In this document: one piece after another, positions 1 to 9,716 of the stretch
Layout: each line of letters begins with the position of its first letter
How positions within the stretch are numbered: position 1 is the first letter of the stretch
Source of the DNA: Flavobacterium degerlachei
GTDB taxonomy: Bacteria > Bacteroidota > Bacteroidia > Flavobacteriales > Flavobacteriaceae
Length of the DNA stretch: 64,000 nt
Direction of reading: 5' to 3'
Assembly: GCF_900106645.1 (NCBI RefSeq)
Contig: NZ_FNMV01000011.1
Location: 62,001-126,000, forward strand
Program-made: the position numbers and the translations under genes
Notes under the pieces: model-generated
Told to the model about the DNA's origin: nothing
Seen by the model: the letters and a program-made list of their open reading frames with translations, nothing else
The model's database searches: none

Positions 1-354
1 TTACCAAAAGGAATACATACTAACATTGGAGACAGCGGAAACAAGCTTTCTGGTGGTCAAAAACAACGATTATCAATTGCTCGTGCGGTATTGAAAAATC
101 CTCCAATCATGATTTTGGACGAAGCTACTTCTGCATTAGATACTGAAAGTGAAAAATTCGTACAAGTAGCCTTAGAAAACATGATGCAAAACAGAACGTC
201 GATTGTCATTGCACACCGTCTTTCTACCATTCAAAAAGCAGACTCTATCGTAGTAATGCAAAAAGGAAAAATTGTTGAGCAAGGAACGCATGATGAATTA
301 ATTGCATTGAATGGCATGTATAACAAATTGGTTACAATGCAATCATTCGAATAA
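1..354 (+). CDS. ABC exporter ATP-binding domain, C-terminal part (MsbA/LmrA type)
   Basis: The reading frame is open from base 1, so the gene begins outside the window. What remains is the second half of an ABC ATPase domain: signature LSGGQ (bases 46-60), Walker B MILDEA followed by the D-loop SALD (about 109-138), and the H-loop histidine in IAHR (214-216). The protein ends about 45 residues after the H-loop with the usual [13 protein letters not shown] segment. This ending fits fused transmembrane-ATPase half transporters of the lipid A/multidrug export family, which work as inner-membrane dimers. The substrate cannot be inferred because the membrane domain is not visible. The family assignment is firm; the subfamily is a guess from the high similarity to MsbA-like tails. 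Confidence 0.9.
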   Translation, partial: LPKGIHTNIGDSGNKLSGGQKQRLSIARAVLKNPPIMILDEATSALDTESEKFVQVALENMMQNRTSIVIAHRLSTIQKADSIVVMQKGKIVEQGTHDELIALNGMYNKLVTMQSFE

Positions 355-408
355 TGATTTAAGACTATATATTAAAGGTATATTTGATGAATGATAATTT
401 TCTGTTTC

Positions 409-416
409 TAAATTTG
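409..416 (+). promoter_or_regulatory. Candidate Bacteroidota -7 element TAAATTTG before the DUF2971 gene
   Basis: TAAATTTG matches the Bacteroidota -7 consensus TAnnTTTG and ends 12 bases before the ATG at 429. A second match, TATATTTG, lies at 379-386. The only TTG close upstream of the first element (384-386) is 22 bases away, a little further than usual, so which of the two boxes is used is open. Confidence 0.4.
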
Positions 417-428
417 TAAATTTAAAAA

Positions 429-1130
429 ATGTACCTTAATAACCCAAATATCACACTTTCTGCTGATCCAGACACTATTGTTTGGAAGTATTTAGACTTG
501 TCTAAGTTTTTAGATTTGTTGATGTCCAAAAAATTATTCATGTCAAGATCCGATAAGTTCGAAGATCAATATGAAGGTACATTTAGCGAACCTACTTTTG
601 AGGAAATCAAAAAGCTTTCGACCAATAATCCTGACTTTTTAAAATATTACAAGACTCACCGTGAAAAAGTGGCAATTAGCAGTTGGCACATTAACGAATA
701 CGAGTCTTTTGCTATGTGGCAAATTTTTACGCAAAACAGTGAAGGATTAGCTATTCAATCAACTATAGGAAGACTACAAAATGCCTTAATTCCTGAAAAT
801 AACTACAAGCAGTTTATTGGAGAAGTAAATTACATTGATTATAAGAAGGAATACATTCCTTTTGACGATATGTTTTTCCCCTTTTTATTCAAGCGAAAAA
901 GTTTTCAATATGAGCGTGAAGTCCGCATTCTTACTGATGTTGCCGAAAATAAAATGACGCTTAATGACGGACTAAAAATTAACGTAGACATTGATCAGCT
1001 GATTGAGAAAATATACATCCATCCTAAATCAGAGAACTGGTATAAAAACCTAGTCATTGATTTAGTAAAACAACTAGGATTTGATTTCGCAATCGAAAAA
1101 TCAGATCTTGAAAGTGATATTCTGATTTAA
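429..1130 (+). CDS. DUF2971 domain protein
   Basis: The protein has 233 residues, with no signal peptide and no membrane segment. It has the pattern of the DUF2971 family: an N-terminal WKYLDLSKFLDLL segment, the stretch LFMSRSDKFEDQYEG near residues 35-50, SSWHINEYESFAMWQIF near residues 85-100, and a RKSFQYEREVRIL segment near residue 155. These proteins are small, cytoplasmic and of unknown biochemical function; they occur widely and often as lone genes. Here the gene stands alone, convergent with the lipoprotein gene that ends at 1146, and no terminator is visible in the 15-base gap. The family call is confident from these motifs, but I infer no function. Confidence 0.75.
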   Translation: MYLNNPNITLSADPDTIVWKYLDLSKFLDLLMSKKLFMSRSDKFEDQYEGTFSEPTFEEIKKLSTNNPDFLKYYKTHREKVAISSWHINEYESFAMWQIFTQNSEGLAIQSTIGRLQNALIPENNYKQFIGEVNYIDYKKEYIPFDDMFFPFLFKRKSFQYEREVRILTDVAENKMTLNDGLKINVDIDQLIEKIYIHPKSENWYKNLVIDLVKQLGFDFAIEKSDLESDILI

Positions 1131-1145
1131 AGTTTATTCTTTATT

Positions 1146-1868
1146 TTATATCGGTTCGTAGCTGGATACTTTCCAATCACCGTTTGATAGATCAACATAA
1201 TTATAATGAACAACATCATTTTTATCAAACTGTCCGTTTTTATTAGTGTCTTCAACGGTTCTAAAATACAGACGGTTTTTTGATTCTATTAAATTCCAAT
1301 CAATCAATTCATGAAAATTAGTAGATATTTTAGTGAATTTCTCGCCACTAATATCACTTAAATACAAGGATTTAATATCACTAGTATCTAATTTCCCATC
1401 TCTATTCGTGTCCATATCAAACATGGTATAAACCATAACTTGTTTTTTAACTCTATCCGAAACTGATTTTAGATAAGTCGCAGTCAGAATCAAAGCAGGT
1501 TTATCAGTTAATGTATGTATCGAATCAGAATCAACTCTTTGAAACTTCAGATTTTGCAAATAGCCTGTAATTTCATTTTCTCCATAATTAGAAATCGTAA
1601 AACTCAAATCGATTACACTAGAAGAACCATATCTTGCCTTTGTACCACGTTCATAAACACGCAAATCAGCAATTGGATGAATCAAATAACTAGTTCCCTC
1701 AATCTGAATAGGTAAGTCGGCAATAGCAACTTGAGTAGAATCAATATTTGTAATTCCTTTACCTTTATTAGTGGCATCATAAATTACTTTTGGCTTTTCC
1801 ACCTCTTCCTTACAGCTGGCCAAAAGTAAAATTGCCATACCTAATAATGCTATATGTAACTTTTTCAT
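1146..1868 (-). CDS. Lipoprotein with two EF-hand-like calcium loops
   Basis: The 240-residue product starts with a lipoprotein signal: charged MKK, a hydrophobic run and the lipobox LASC with the lipidated cysteine at residue 19. The rest is soluble and should sit at the outer or inner membrane facing the periplasm. Residues 151-164 (DMDTNRDGKLDTSD) and 207-218 (DTNKNGQFDKND) are close matches to EF-hand/dockerin-type calcium loops, spaced 56 residues apart. No enzyme motif is recognisable. The gene lies downstream of and in the same direction as the TonB-dependent receptor gene, with a gap of about 120 bases holding a possible -7 element (CAAATGTA on the plus strand, 1895-1902), so it is probably transcribed alone. 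Confidence 0.7.
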   Translation of the reverse strand: MKKLHIALLGMAILLLASCKEEVEKPKVIYDATNKGKGITNIDSTQVAIADLPIQIEGTSYLIHPIADLRVYERGTKARYGSSSVIDLSFTISNYGENEITGYLQNLKFQRVDSDSIHTLTDKPALILTATYLKSVSDRVKKQVMVYTMFDMDTNRDGKLDTSDIKSLYLSDISGEKFTKISTNFHELIDWNLIESKNRLYFRTVEDTNKNGQFDKNDVVHYNYVDLSNGDWKVSSYEPI

Positions 1869-1988
1869 AATGATGTAATATTAAAAAATAAATCCAAATG
1901 TAATCATTTTTAAAAATGCTTCTGATATTTATGTCCAATTAATGTGTTAAAACAGCTCGAACCACTTTAGAACGACATTAGCCATTTA

Positions 1989-4457
1989 CTATAGCTTAGC
2001 ACTCAACTTAATATTAAAAACTCTTGTAGTCATAAAATTTGGGATCGCATATTCATTTTTAGAATACACATCTCTAACCCATGTATTGGTAATCGCATTT
2101 TGATTGTTGAAAAGATTGAAGATTTCAAGTCCTAAAGCAAGCTCTTTAAAGTTCCCAAACCAATTCGTATTTAGCTTCTCTGAATTGCTATCAATAAACA
2201 CTTTAGAGAAACCTACGTCTGCCCTGCGGTAATCATTCAATCGATTTTGATACAAATATGGATCTGCATAAGACGGAGAACCTCCTGGCAATCCGGTGTT
2301 GTACACCAAATTCAAATATATTTTTACGCTAGGAATATTAGGCATATAATCCTGGAACAAAAGTGCAAATTTAAGCCTTTGATCTGTTGGTCTGGCTATA
2401 TATCCTCTATCGTTACTATTTTCTTCTGTTTTTAAATAACCAAAACTCAACCAAGACTCCGTTCCTGGAACAAACTCCCCATTCAGTCGAAGATCTAGTC
2501 CTTGCGCATAGCCCTTAGCAACATTAGAAGCGGCATAGCGAATTCTGACATTATCAATAGTATAAGTATTCACATCAGTCAAGGATTTATAATACAGTTC
2601 AGAAACTAGTTTAAAAGGACGATTCCACATTTTAAAACTATAGTCATCGCTTAACACTAAATGAACTGATTGTTGCGCCTTGACATTAGGCTGCACCACT
2701 CCATCGGCATCCCTCAGCTCTCTATAAAAAGGTGGCTGATGATAGACTCCTCCAGAGAGTCTAAAAACCATTTCCTTATTCCAATTTGGTTTAATCGAAA
2801 TTTGTGCTCTTGGACTAAAAGTAAACTGCGCATCTCCTTTGCTATTCGCTCCTGAGACTTCCCAGTTATGCATTCGCACTCCCGCATTATACCAAAGTTC
2901 AGTCGCACCTACATTCCCCTTTCTACTCCATTGCCCATAACCAGAAAACCTGTTAATAACATTAAAATTAGTTGCACGAACATCTTGATAGGGAACTAAA
3001 GGTCCTTGATAAGACGAATATGGCTGATCATTTTTAGGTAAATTAATAATGGGAGGATTAATAGAAAATCCAGCTGAATCTATCATTTCCCACTCCACCA
3101 CACGATCGCGAATCGATTCACGAGTATATTTTACTCCCCATTCTATTTCATTTTTTCGCCAATCGTGAAATCCCTTTACTTCGGCATTTACAATTAAAGC
3201 ATCCAAATCATTTCGAGCATGATTCAGTTGCGAACCAATTCCTTTTGTAAAAGCAACATCACCATAGGTTTCTGACCCTATATTTGAATCTACTTCTCCC
3301 AAGCGATATTGTGCCAAAATATCAAAATGTTCTTGTTCCAAAGTATGAAAAACCGAACCGATAAATTTTAATGTAAAATTAGGAGTCGCTGCATACGTTG
3401 TTTTCATTGCTCCAAAATAAGTTTCATACTTATCTTGCTCCTGGCCTTCATAATATACAGAAAGTGCCAATGGCTGATCAATTGTACCAAATTTCGTTTG
3501 ACGTGTTAATGGTTGATACTGATATTTATTTTGAGAAATATTCCCTAAGAAACTCCATTGCCATTTGGCTGAAGCCTGATAATTTACATTCGTTTGTACG
3601 TCAGCAAATGTTGGAGTATAATTTGTTTGGGTATCTTGGCTTTTTACCAAAAGGCTATTGTTCCTATATCGAACTCCTGTTATTGCGGTCCATTTTTTAT
3701 TTTTTGAAATTGCATCAAATGAAAAACTTCCTCCAAGCAAACTTGCTTCAATTGTTGCACCAAATTCTGAAGGTTTCCTATAGGTTATGTCCAGTACAGA
3801 GGATAATTTATCCCCAAATTTAGCCTGAAAACCACCAGCAGAAAAATCGACATTTTGCACTAAATCAGTGTTGGTAAAACTAAGTCCTTCTTGTTGCCCA
3901 GAACGAATCAGAAAAGGGCGGTATATTTCGATCTCATTTACATAAACTAAATTCTCATCATAATTCCCACCACGAACCGCATATTGTGTACTCAATTCAT
4001 TATTAGAATTCACACCAGGCAAAGTTTTCAAAACATTTTCGATACCAGCATTGGCTCCTGGTATTTTCCTGATCACCTCCGGCGCTATGGTTGTTATTCC
4101 CTGAACTAGCTTTTTATTATTTGTAGTAACAATAATTTCGCCCATTTGCTCTTGCTGGTCATTCATCACCAAATTGAGCTCCAGCTCTTCATTTGCTTTT
4201 AAAGTAAGAATAACAGTCGTTTTTTTTAAAGAAACATGCGTAAAAGTGACAATCAACTTTTGAGCTGCTGGAACTGTAAGAAGGTAAAATCCATTTGCAT
4301 TAGACTGCGTTCTACTACCAGAACAGGAGACATTTACATTGTCTATCGGATTATTATTTTTGTCCAAAATAATCCCTTTTACTCGAGCTGATTGAGCAAA
4401 AGAAGAAAACCCCAACAAAAACGCAATAAAAGCAAAGATGACTATTTTTATATTCAA
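1989..4457 (-). CDS. TonB-dependent outer-membrane receptor with CarboxypepD_reg-like N-terminus
   Basis: The 822-residue protein has a signal peptide (hydrophobic residues 4-20 ending FAQ), a carboxypeptidase-regulatory-like beta domain (about 24-105, VKGIILDKNNNPIDNVNV start), a plug domain (about 110-220, with GVNSNNELSTQYAVRGGNYDE-like segment) and a long beta-barrel rich in alternating aromatic residues that ends in NIKLSAKL. This is the usual layout of Bacteroidota TonB-linked receptors that take up bulky ligands across the outer membrane using ExbBD-TonB energy. No SusD partner is adjacent, so it is more likely a siderophore, metal or small-ligand receptor than a glycan importer; the substrate is unknown. 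The gene is 15 bases downstream of the M23 peptidase gene and likely shares its transcript. Confidence 0.85.
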   Translation of the reverse strand: MNIKIVIFAFIAFLLGFSSFAQSARVKGIILDKNNNPIDNVNVSCSGSRTQSNANGFYLLTVPAAQKLIVTFTHVSLKKTTVILTLKANEELELNLVMNDQQEQMGEIIVTTNNKKLVQGITTIAPEVIRKIPGANAGIENVLKTLPGVNSNNELSTQYAVRGGNYDENLVYVNEIEIYRPFLIRSGQQEGLSFTNTDLVQNVDFSAGGFQAKFGDKLSSVLDITYRKPSEFGATIEASLLGGSFSFDAISKNKKWTAITGVRYRNNSLLVKSQDTQTNYTPTFADVQTNVNYQASAKWQWSFLGNISQNKYQYQPLTRQTKFGTIDQPLALSVYYEGQEQDKYETYFGAMKTTYAATPNFTLKFIGSVFHTLEQEHFDILAQYRLGEVDSNIGSETYGDVAFTKGIGSQLNHARNDLDALIVNAEVKGFHDWRKNEIEWGVKYTRESIRDRVVEWEMIDSAGFSINPPIINLPKNDQPYSSYQGPLVPYQDVRATNFNVINRFSGYGQWSRKGNVGATELWYNAGVRMHNWEVSGANSKGDAQFTFSPRAQISIKPNWNKEMVFRLSGGVYHQPPFYRELRDADGVVQPNVKAQQSVHLVLSDDYSFKMWNRPFKLVSELYYKSLTDVNTYTIDNVRIRYAASNVAKGYAQGLDLRLNGEFVPGTESWLSFGYLKTEENSNDRGYIARPTDQRLKFALLFQDYMPNIPSVKIYLNLVYNTGLPGGSPSYADPYLYQNRLNDYRRADVGFSKVFIDSNSEKLNTNWFGNFKELALGLEIFNLFNNQNAITNTWVRDVYSKNEYAIPNFMTTRVFNIKLSAKL

Positions 4458-4472
4458 GCTGTCTATATGTTA

Positions 4473-6179
4473 TTATTTTTGACTTCTAAAAAAATGAGTC
4501 TCAAAGATAGTTGAATTTCCTACATTATCTGTTAGCACAACTTTTAAATCATTGGCTCCTTCAGCAACAATACCATCACTAAAATTATGGGTTAATTTTC
4601 TTGTTTTATTGTCATATTCGAATAAAATCCATTTTCCGTTTAAATAACCATTATAGGATTTTATTCCAGATCCACTGTCATATATAGAAAGCTGAATGGT
4701 TTTCTGAGAACTTATCCACTTTCCTTCAATGGAATTTGCAATTGAAATCGTTGGTGCCGTTGTATCCATTGCTAAAGTATATTTCCCTAACGATCTTACA
4801 TTTGCAGAATACACATTTCCTTTTACTCTAGTAGAATTATATCCAGTTCTTCCTTTAGAATCAACATCAGCGATGAAAACTTTTTCTTTTTGGGCATCAG
4901 TGTATTTGTCACTCTCCATCGAAATTTCAAAACGAGAATGAACAGGAACGCTGTCGTCATGAAGATACAGCACATCGTTTCTAACATCAAAATTCATATC
5001 GAAATCTTCATAAAATGTTCCAGCAGGAAAGAATACAGAGACCTTATTTTTAGAAAAATTATTGTCTTTGTTTACTTTTAGAAAGTAATTTGATACTACA
5101 GCTTCTTTTTCAACAATAGCAGCCGAAGAATCAAAACCAATTGGAATTGAAATGGTATTTAGATTGCCAAAAAAATCAGATACTTCGATACGATACACAG
5201 AGCTAAGATTTGGAAGCACTGTTACAATTCCATTGCTATCATCTGTTTTTATTATACTTAATTTATATGGGTTAATCATGAACAACTTTTGCACCCTTTG
5301 ATACGTTTTTCTATATCTTGAGTAATCTACCAATGCATTTATATAACGCATTTCATCAAAAGAGTAAGTATCAAATTGATATCCAAAATTAGGTTTACCG
5401 TTTAAAAAGCTTTGAATTTTATAAGCACCGTTTCTATTACCAGAAACATTGTCATAATCAACTGCAGTAACACCAAAACCAATTTTCCCATTGGCTAAAA
5501 CCTTATTAGCCAAATATGTTCCATCTTTCTGCAAAGACAAACTTAGCAAAAGTGGACGTTTCGATTTATTTACTGACGTTTTATCATCTAAAGGGTAAAC
5601 ATATACGGCAGAAACAGTTGGTTTCTTAGTGTCCTTTATATACTTATCAAAACCAAACAACAAAGGATTAATAATCTTTTCTGTTTTACTGTCGCGAAAT
5701 TCAAAATGCAAATGAGGTCCTTCAGAAGATCCTGTATTTCCAGTAAGAGCGATGGTTTGTCCTTTCGATACAGTCAATTCATTGGGTTTTAAAAACAACT
5801 CTATTTCAAAAGATTGTTCCTTATAATGTGCTTTCTGAATGTAATCATCAATGGCGTCAGTAGTTTTTTGAAGATGACAATAGACGGAAGTATATCCATT
5901 GGGATGTGTTATATAAATTGCCTTTCCATTTCCAAAAGTTGAAATCTTTATTCTGGACACATAACCATCGGCAACAGCATGTACGGCTAAACCTTCTCTT
6001 TGCAACGTCTTAAAATCAAAACCGGCATGAAAGTGATTTGGCCTTAATTCCCCAAAGTTCCCAGATAATTCCATTGGGATGTCTAAAGGCGGACTAAAAT
6101 AGTCTTTTGGATAGGCTGTTTGGGCAAAGCCAGAAACTGAAAACAGTAGAAAAAAAACAAAATATCTCATCATATACAT
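4473..6179 (-). CDS. M23 family (LytM-type) peptidase, secreted
   Basis: The 568-residue protein has an N-terminal signal peptide (MMRYFVFFLLFSVSGFAQ). The M23 zinc metallopeptidase domain occupies roughly residues 35-175: the first ligand region reads HFHAGFDF, and the second HxH motif is HLHFE within GNTGSSEGPHLHFEF. The following 390 residues are beta-rich and contain Ig-like segments near the C-terminus (DTTAPTISI, DNVGNST). Family members hydrolyse peptide cross-bridges of peptidoglycan or activate such enzymes, in the periplasm. All metal-binding residues look present, so it is probably active. It is first in a two-gene unit with the TonB-dependent receptor (15-base gap). Confidence 0.87.
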   Translation of the reverse strand: MYMMRYFVFFLLFSVSGFAQTAYPKDYFSPPLDIPMELSGNFGELRPNHFHAGFDFKTLQREGLAVHAVADGYVSRIKISTFGNGKAIYITHPNGYTSVYCHLQKTTDAIDDYIQKAHYKEQSFEIELFLKPNELTVSKGQTIALTGNTGSSEGPHLHFEFRDSKTEKIINPLLFGFDKYIKDTKKPTVSAVYVYPLDDKTSVNKSKRPLLLSLSLQKDGTYLANKVLANGKIGFGVTAVDYDNVSGNRNGAYKIQSFLNGKPNFGYQFDTYSFDEMRYINALVDYSRYRKTYQRVQKLFMINPYKLSIIKTDDSNGIVTVLPNLSSVYRIEVSDFFGNLNTISIPIGFDSSAAIVEKEAVVSNYFLKVNKDNNFSKNKVSVFFPAGTFYEDFDMNFDVRNDVLYLHDDSVPVHSRFEISMESDKYTDAQKEKVFIADVDSKGRTGYNSTRVKGNVYSANVRSLGKYTLAMDTTAPTISIANSIEGKWISSQKTIQLSIYDSGSGIKSYNGYLNGKWILFEYDNKTRKLTHNFSDGIVAEGANDLKVVLTDNVGNSTIFETHFFRSQK

Positions 6180-6289
6180 TTTTGCTAAGATAAAAAACTA
6201 ATTCATTATGCTTTGTAAAAAAAGTAGATTTCGTAACCAATTACATTACAACAACTTACTTATTTTATGATAAAAAAACAAATAAAATA

Positions 6290-6319
6290 TTGTAATAATA
6301 AAAAGTAATACTAAATTTG
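6290..6319 (+). promoter_or_regulatory. Bacteroidota promoter TTG-N19-TAAATTTG for zapB-like/zapA
   Basis: TTG at 6290-6292, a spacer of exactly 19 bases and TAAATTTG at 6312-6319 give a perfect match to the -33/-7 consensus of this phylum. It lies 28 bases before the ATG of the zapB-like gene and should drive that gene with zapA. Confidence 0.7.
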
Positions 6320-6347
6320 TAATATTAAGTAATGAATAGGCTATAAA

Positions 6348-6638
6348 ATGAGTGTAATTGCAGAAATAATTGATACTCTTGAAAATAAGATTGAAAAACT
6401 GATTACAAAAATAAGAAGTTTAGACAAAACCAATCAAGATTTAAAGATTGAATTAACAAAGTCTGCACACATCATACAAACTCAGTCGAATGAGATTGAA
6501 GCGTTAAAATCGCAGTATGAAACACTTAAGATTGCCAACTCACTACTAGGCAGTGACGATAATAAAAGAGATACAAAGCTCAAAATAAATTCTTTAATTC
6601 GTGAAATTGATTACTGTATAGCACAGCTATCTGATTAG
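6348..6638 (+). CDS. Small coiled-coil protein, zapB-like partner of ZapA
   Basis: The 96-residue protein is almost entirely heptad-patterned: leucine, isoleucine and valine recur with charged residues from about residue 5 to 70 (for example IEKLITKIRSLDKTNQDLKI). It has no cysteine and no signal peptide. The gene is eight bases upstream of zapA and preceded by a strong promoter, so the two are co-transcribed. In other bacteria ZapA recruits coiled-coil ZapB at the division ring; a similar job is an inference from shape and position only, as no sequence motif proves it. Confidence 0.6.
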   Translation: MSVIAEIIDTLENKIEKLITKIRSLDKTNQDLKIELTKSAHIIQTQSNEIEALKSQYETLKIANSLLGSDDNKRDTKLKINSLIREIDYCIAQLSD

Positions 6639-6646
6639 TAAAAAAT

Positions 6647-6940
6647 ATGGACGAAAAGCTTAAAATTAAAATATCAATTGCAGACAGAGTCTACCCGTTA
6701 ACGGTTGATCTCTCGCAAGAAGAAGGGCTGCGAAGTGCTTCAAAAAAAATTGACGTAATGATGAAGCAATTTGAAGAAAATTACGCTGTTCGTGATAAAC
6801 AAGATGTTTTAGCCATGTGCGCTTTACAATTTGCCTCACAATCAGAACAAAAACAAATTGACAATTCTATTAATGGTGAAGAGACTATTGAAAGAATTAA
6901 AAAAATCAATGCGCTTTTAGATCAATATCTCGACAATTAA
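6647..6940 (+). CDS. zapA: Cell division protein ZapA
   Basis: The 97-residue protein has the ZapA pattern: an N-terminal beta segment (KIKISIADRVYPLTVD) followed by EEGLRSASKKIDVMMKQF and a helical C-terminal half with MCALQFA. ZapA binds FtsZ in the cytoplasm and bundles protofilaments to stabilise the division ring. The length agrees with the family (about 95-110 residues). It is the second gene of a two-gene unit after the coiled-coil protein. The 6S RNA gene follows about 25 bases downstream, the same neighbour that zapA has in Escherichia coli. Confidence 0.85.
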   Translation: MDEKLKIKISIADRVYPLTVDLSQEEGLRSASKKIDVMMKQFEENYAVRDKQDVLAMCALQFASQSEQKQIDNSINGEETIERIKKINALLDQYLDN

Positions 6941-6959
6941 ACGTTCTTTACAGAAACTA

Positions 6960-7130
6960 AGATACTGCCTACATTAGTTCACATTTGGTAAACTCAACAC
7001 TAACAATTTAGAATGAGCAAATCATCACTACTAAAGCATGCCACGCTTCGGCGAGGAAACTTGAACAGTGAGTTAGCTCAAAACTTGTCTTTTCGAGTTT
7101 ATACAAACAACTTAATGTAGGCTTTTTTTA
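6960..7130 (+). ncRNA. ssrS: 6S RNA (6S-Flavo type)
   Basis: Between zapA and rny lies a 200-base gap that closes into one long hairpin. Bases 6967-6976 (GCCTACATTA) pair perfectly with 7113-7122 (TAATGTAGGC), followed at once by seven T, so the terminal stem also serves as terminator. The inner part contains further complementary stretches around a large bulge. A closed rod of about 160 nt with an open central bulge that mimics an open promoter is the 6S RNA design, which binds the housekeeping RNA polymerase in stationary phase. Flavobacteria are known to have their own 6S class. The position next to zapA supports this. The exact 5' end is estimated. Confidence 0.75.
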
Positions 7131-7149
7131 TATATAAATTTTAACAAAC

Positions 7150-8712
7150 ATGGACATAGTAACGATCATCATTTCAGGGATTATAGGTATAGCGGCGGGT
7201 TTTGGAATCGCAAAAATAATTGAAAAAAGCAATATTTCTAATTTAATTAAAAGTGCAAAAAAAGAAGCTTCATCTATATTAAAAGACGCGAATCTTGAAG
7301 CTGAAAACATAAAAAAAGACAAAATTCTTCAAGCAAAAGAAAAATTTATTGAATTAAAATCAGAACACGAACAAGTAATTCTGGCAAGAGACAAGAAAGT
7401 TGCTGAAGTTGAAAAAAGAATAAGAGACAAGGAATCACAAGTTTCTAATGAATTATCTAAAGCGAAGAAAGTAAATGATGATTTTGAATCAAAAGCAGTT
7501 GAATACACCGCTAAAATCGAAATCCTTGACAAAAGACAATTAGAAGTTGACAAATTGCATAAAAGTCAATTACAACAACTTGAAGTAATATCTGGTTTAT
7601 CAGCCGAAGAGGCAAAAAACCAACTAGTAGAAGGACTTAAAGCGGAGGCTAAAACCGAAGCAATGTCTCATATACAAGACACAATTGAAGAAGCTAAATT
7701 AACAGCGCAGCAAGAAGCTAAGAAAATAATCATTAACACGATTCAAAGAGTTGGAACAGAAGAAGCAGTTGAAAACTGTGTATCTGTTTTTAACATTGAA
7801 TCAGATGACGTTAAAGGTAGAATCATCGGACGTGAAGGAAGAAACATTAGAGCACTAGAAGCTGCTACTGGAGTTGAAATCATTGTTGATGACACACCTG
7901 AAGCGATTATACTTTCTTGTTTCGATCCTGTTCGTAGAGAAATTGCCCGTTTAGCATTACATAAATTAGTAACTGACGGACGTATTCACCCTGCACGTAT
8001 TGAAGAAGTGGTTGCTAAAACTGCAAAACAAATTGATGACGAAATTATAGAAGTTGGAAAACGTACCGTTATAGATTTAGGAATTCATGGATTACATCCA
8101 GAATTAATAAAAGTAGTAGGACGTATGAAATACCGTTCTTCTTATGGACAAAATTTACTACAACACTCTCGCGAAGTATCTAAACTTTGTGGAATCATGG
8201 CAGCTGAATTAGGTCTGAATGTCAAATTAGCTAAAAGGGCAGGTTTATTACACGATATTGGAAAAGTACCTGATGCAGAAAGTGATTTACCTCACGCATT
8301 ATTAGGAATGCAATGGGCTGAAAAATATGGTGAAAAAGAAGAGGTTTGCAACGCTATTGGAGCTCACCACGACGAAATAGAAATGAAATCTTTATTATCT
8401 CCAATTGTACAGGTTTGTGATGCTATTTCAGGTGCAAGACCAGGTGCAAGAAGACAAGTATTAGACTCTTATATTCAACGTTTAAAAGATCTTGAAGAAG
8501 TAGCTTACGGATTTAATGGTGTGAAAAACGCTTACGCAATCCAAGCAGGTAGAGAACTTCGTGTTATTGTAGAAAGCGAAAAAGTTTCTGATGATAATGC
8601 TGCAACTTTATCTTTCGAAATTTCACAAAAAATTCAAACAGAAATGACTTATCCTGGTCAGGTTAAAGTAACTGTAATTAGAGAAACTAGAGCGGTAAAT
8701 ATCGCTAAGTAA
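7150..8712 (+). CDS. rny: Ribonuclease Y
   Basis: The 520-residue protein has the complete RNase Y order: an N-terminal membrane anchor (about residues 4-22, [19 protein letters not shown]), a long coiled coil (about 30-200), a KH RNA-binding domain with [15 protein letters not shown], and an HD hydrolase domain with [13 protein letters not shown] and LLHDIGK, where the metal-binding H and HD residues are intact. RNase Y is a membrane-bound endonuclease that starts mRNA decay. The length matches the family (about 510-525). It follows the 6S RNA terminator by about 20 bases and ends before a strong hairpin terminator, so it is probably monocistronic. Confidence 0.95.
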   Translation: MDIVTIIISGIIGIAAGFGIAKIIEKSNISNLIKSAKKEASSILKDANLEAENIKKDKILQAKEKFIELKSEHEQVILARDKKVAEVEKRIRDKESQVSNELSKAKKVNDDFESKAVEYTAKIEILDKRQLEVDKLHKSQLQQLEVISGLSAEEAKNQLVEGLKAEAKTEAMSHIQDTIEEAKLTAQQEAKKIIINTIQRVGTEEAVENCVSVFNIESDDVKGRIIGREGRNIRALEAATGVEIIVDDTPEAIILSCFDPVRREIARLALHKLVTDGRIHPARIEEVVAKTAKQIDDEIIEVGKRTVIDLGIHGLHPELIKVVGRMKYRSSYGQNLLQHSREVSKLCGIMAAELGLNVKLAKRAGLLHDIGKVPDAESDLPHALLGMQWAEKYGEKEEVCNAIGAHHDEIEMKSLLSPIVQVCDAISGARPGARRQVLDSYIQRLKDLEEVAYGFNGVKNAYAIQAGRELRVIVESEKVSDDNAATLSFEISQKIQTEMTYPGQVKVTVIRETRAVNIAK

Positions 8713-8730
8713 TTCTCATACCAACTATAT

Positions 8731-8770
8731 AAAAGCCTTGTCAATTGCAAAATTGACAAGGCTTTTTTTT
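8731..8770. terminator. Bidirectional terminator between rny and xerD
   Basis: AGCCTTGTCAATT and its reverse complement form a 13-bp stem with a short loop. T-runs flank it on the plus side (eight T) and A-runs on the left side, so it can stop both rny and the convergent recombinase gene. Confidence 0.85.
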
Positions 8771-8795
8771 GATCTGTATTTTTGGGCAAGAAAAA

Positions 8796-9716
8796 CTAAA
8801 GTCTAAAACTCCTTATTAAGAGCTTTCTAGGATGAAAATTATTAATCACTTCAGCTAGAAACTTTCGATCAAGATGCAAGTAAATTTCAGTAGTCGTGAT
8901 AGATTCATGCCCAAGCATTAATTGAATGGAACGCAAATCAGCACCGTTCTCCAGAAGATGTGTGGCAAAGGAATGACGAAAGGTGTGTGGACTTATCTTC
9001 TTATTTAATTCTGTCTTGACAGCCAAATCTTTTATGATTGTAAAAATCATAGCTCTTGTGAGTTGTCCTCCTCTCCTATTCAGAAATAAAGTATCCCCAA
9101 ACTCCTTTTTTATATTCAGATGCACTCTCATACTATCTTTATAAATATGAATGTATTTTTGGGCTGCTTTACCAATAGGCACAAACCGCTCTTTATTACC
9201 TTTACCAGTGATTTTGATAAAACCTTCATCAAAAAATAAATCGGAGATTTTCAATGAAACTAATTCTGTTACGCGGAGCCCACATCCATACAGTGTTTCA
9301 AGCATGGCGCGATTACGCTCCCCTTCATTTGAAGTCAAATCTATGGCCGAAATAAGATTGTCAATTTCATCAACTGACAATACATCAGGCAACTTCCTTC
9401 CAGTTTTAGGCGACTCTATAAGTTCCAATGGATTATCTACACGATAATCTTCAAATATTAAATACCCAAAGAAACTTTTAAGCCCTGATATTATTCTAGC
9501 CTGCGAGCGTGCATTAACCTGAGTAGATACTGAGTATATAAATTGTTGAATGGTCTCTTCGGTAATTTTAATTGGTGAAACTTCAATTCCGTTTGTAGTC
9601 AAGAAAAGACACAACCGCTCAATATCAAAAGAATAATTTTCGACAGTATTCTTAGACAGACCGCGTTCGATTTTCAAATAGGACTGATAGCTCTTGATAT
9701 AGGAATTCCAATTCAT
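8796..9716 (-). CDS. xerD: XerD-type tyrosine recombinase (chromosome dimer resolution family)
   Basis: The 306-residue protein has an N-terminal SAM-like core-binding domain (about 1-95, starting SYLKIERGLSKNTVENY) and a C-terminal catalytic domain. The catalytic residues are visible: arginine in CGLRVTEL, lysine in KGNKERFVP, HTFRH with the HxxR pair, the GHESI histidine and the tyrosine nucleophile in TTEIYLHL. Length and layout are those of Xer recombinases acting at dif with FtsK, and the gene sits in a core-gene neighbourhood rather than in a mobile element. Whether this is XerC or XerD cannot be fixed from sequence alone; XerD is the closer fit. The gene is divergent from the next gene and ends at a shared terminator. 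Confidence 0.8.
   Translation of the reverse strand: MNWNSYIKSYQSYLKIERGLSKNTVENYSFDIERLCLFLTTNGIEVSPIKITEETIQQFIYSVSTQVNARSQARIISGLKSFFGYLIFEDYRVDNPLELIESPKTGRKLPDVLSVDEIDNLISAIDLTSNEGERNRAMLETLYGCGLRVTELVSLKISDLFFDEGFIKITGKGNKERFVPIGKAAQKYIHIYKDSMRVHLNIKKEFGDTLFLNRRGGQLTRAMIFTIIKDLAVKTELNKKISPHTFRHSFATHLLENGADLRSIQLMLGHESITTTEIYLHLDRKFLAEVINNFHPRKLLIRSFRL

Noticed and set aside
3398..3823. 141-codon plus-strand open frame inside the TonB-dependent receptor gene
   Set aside because: It is antisense to a well-supported barrel region and has no recognisable product.
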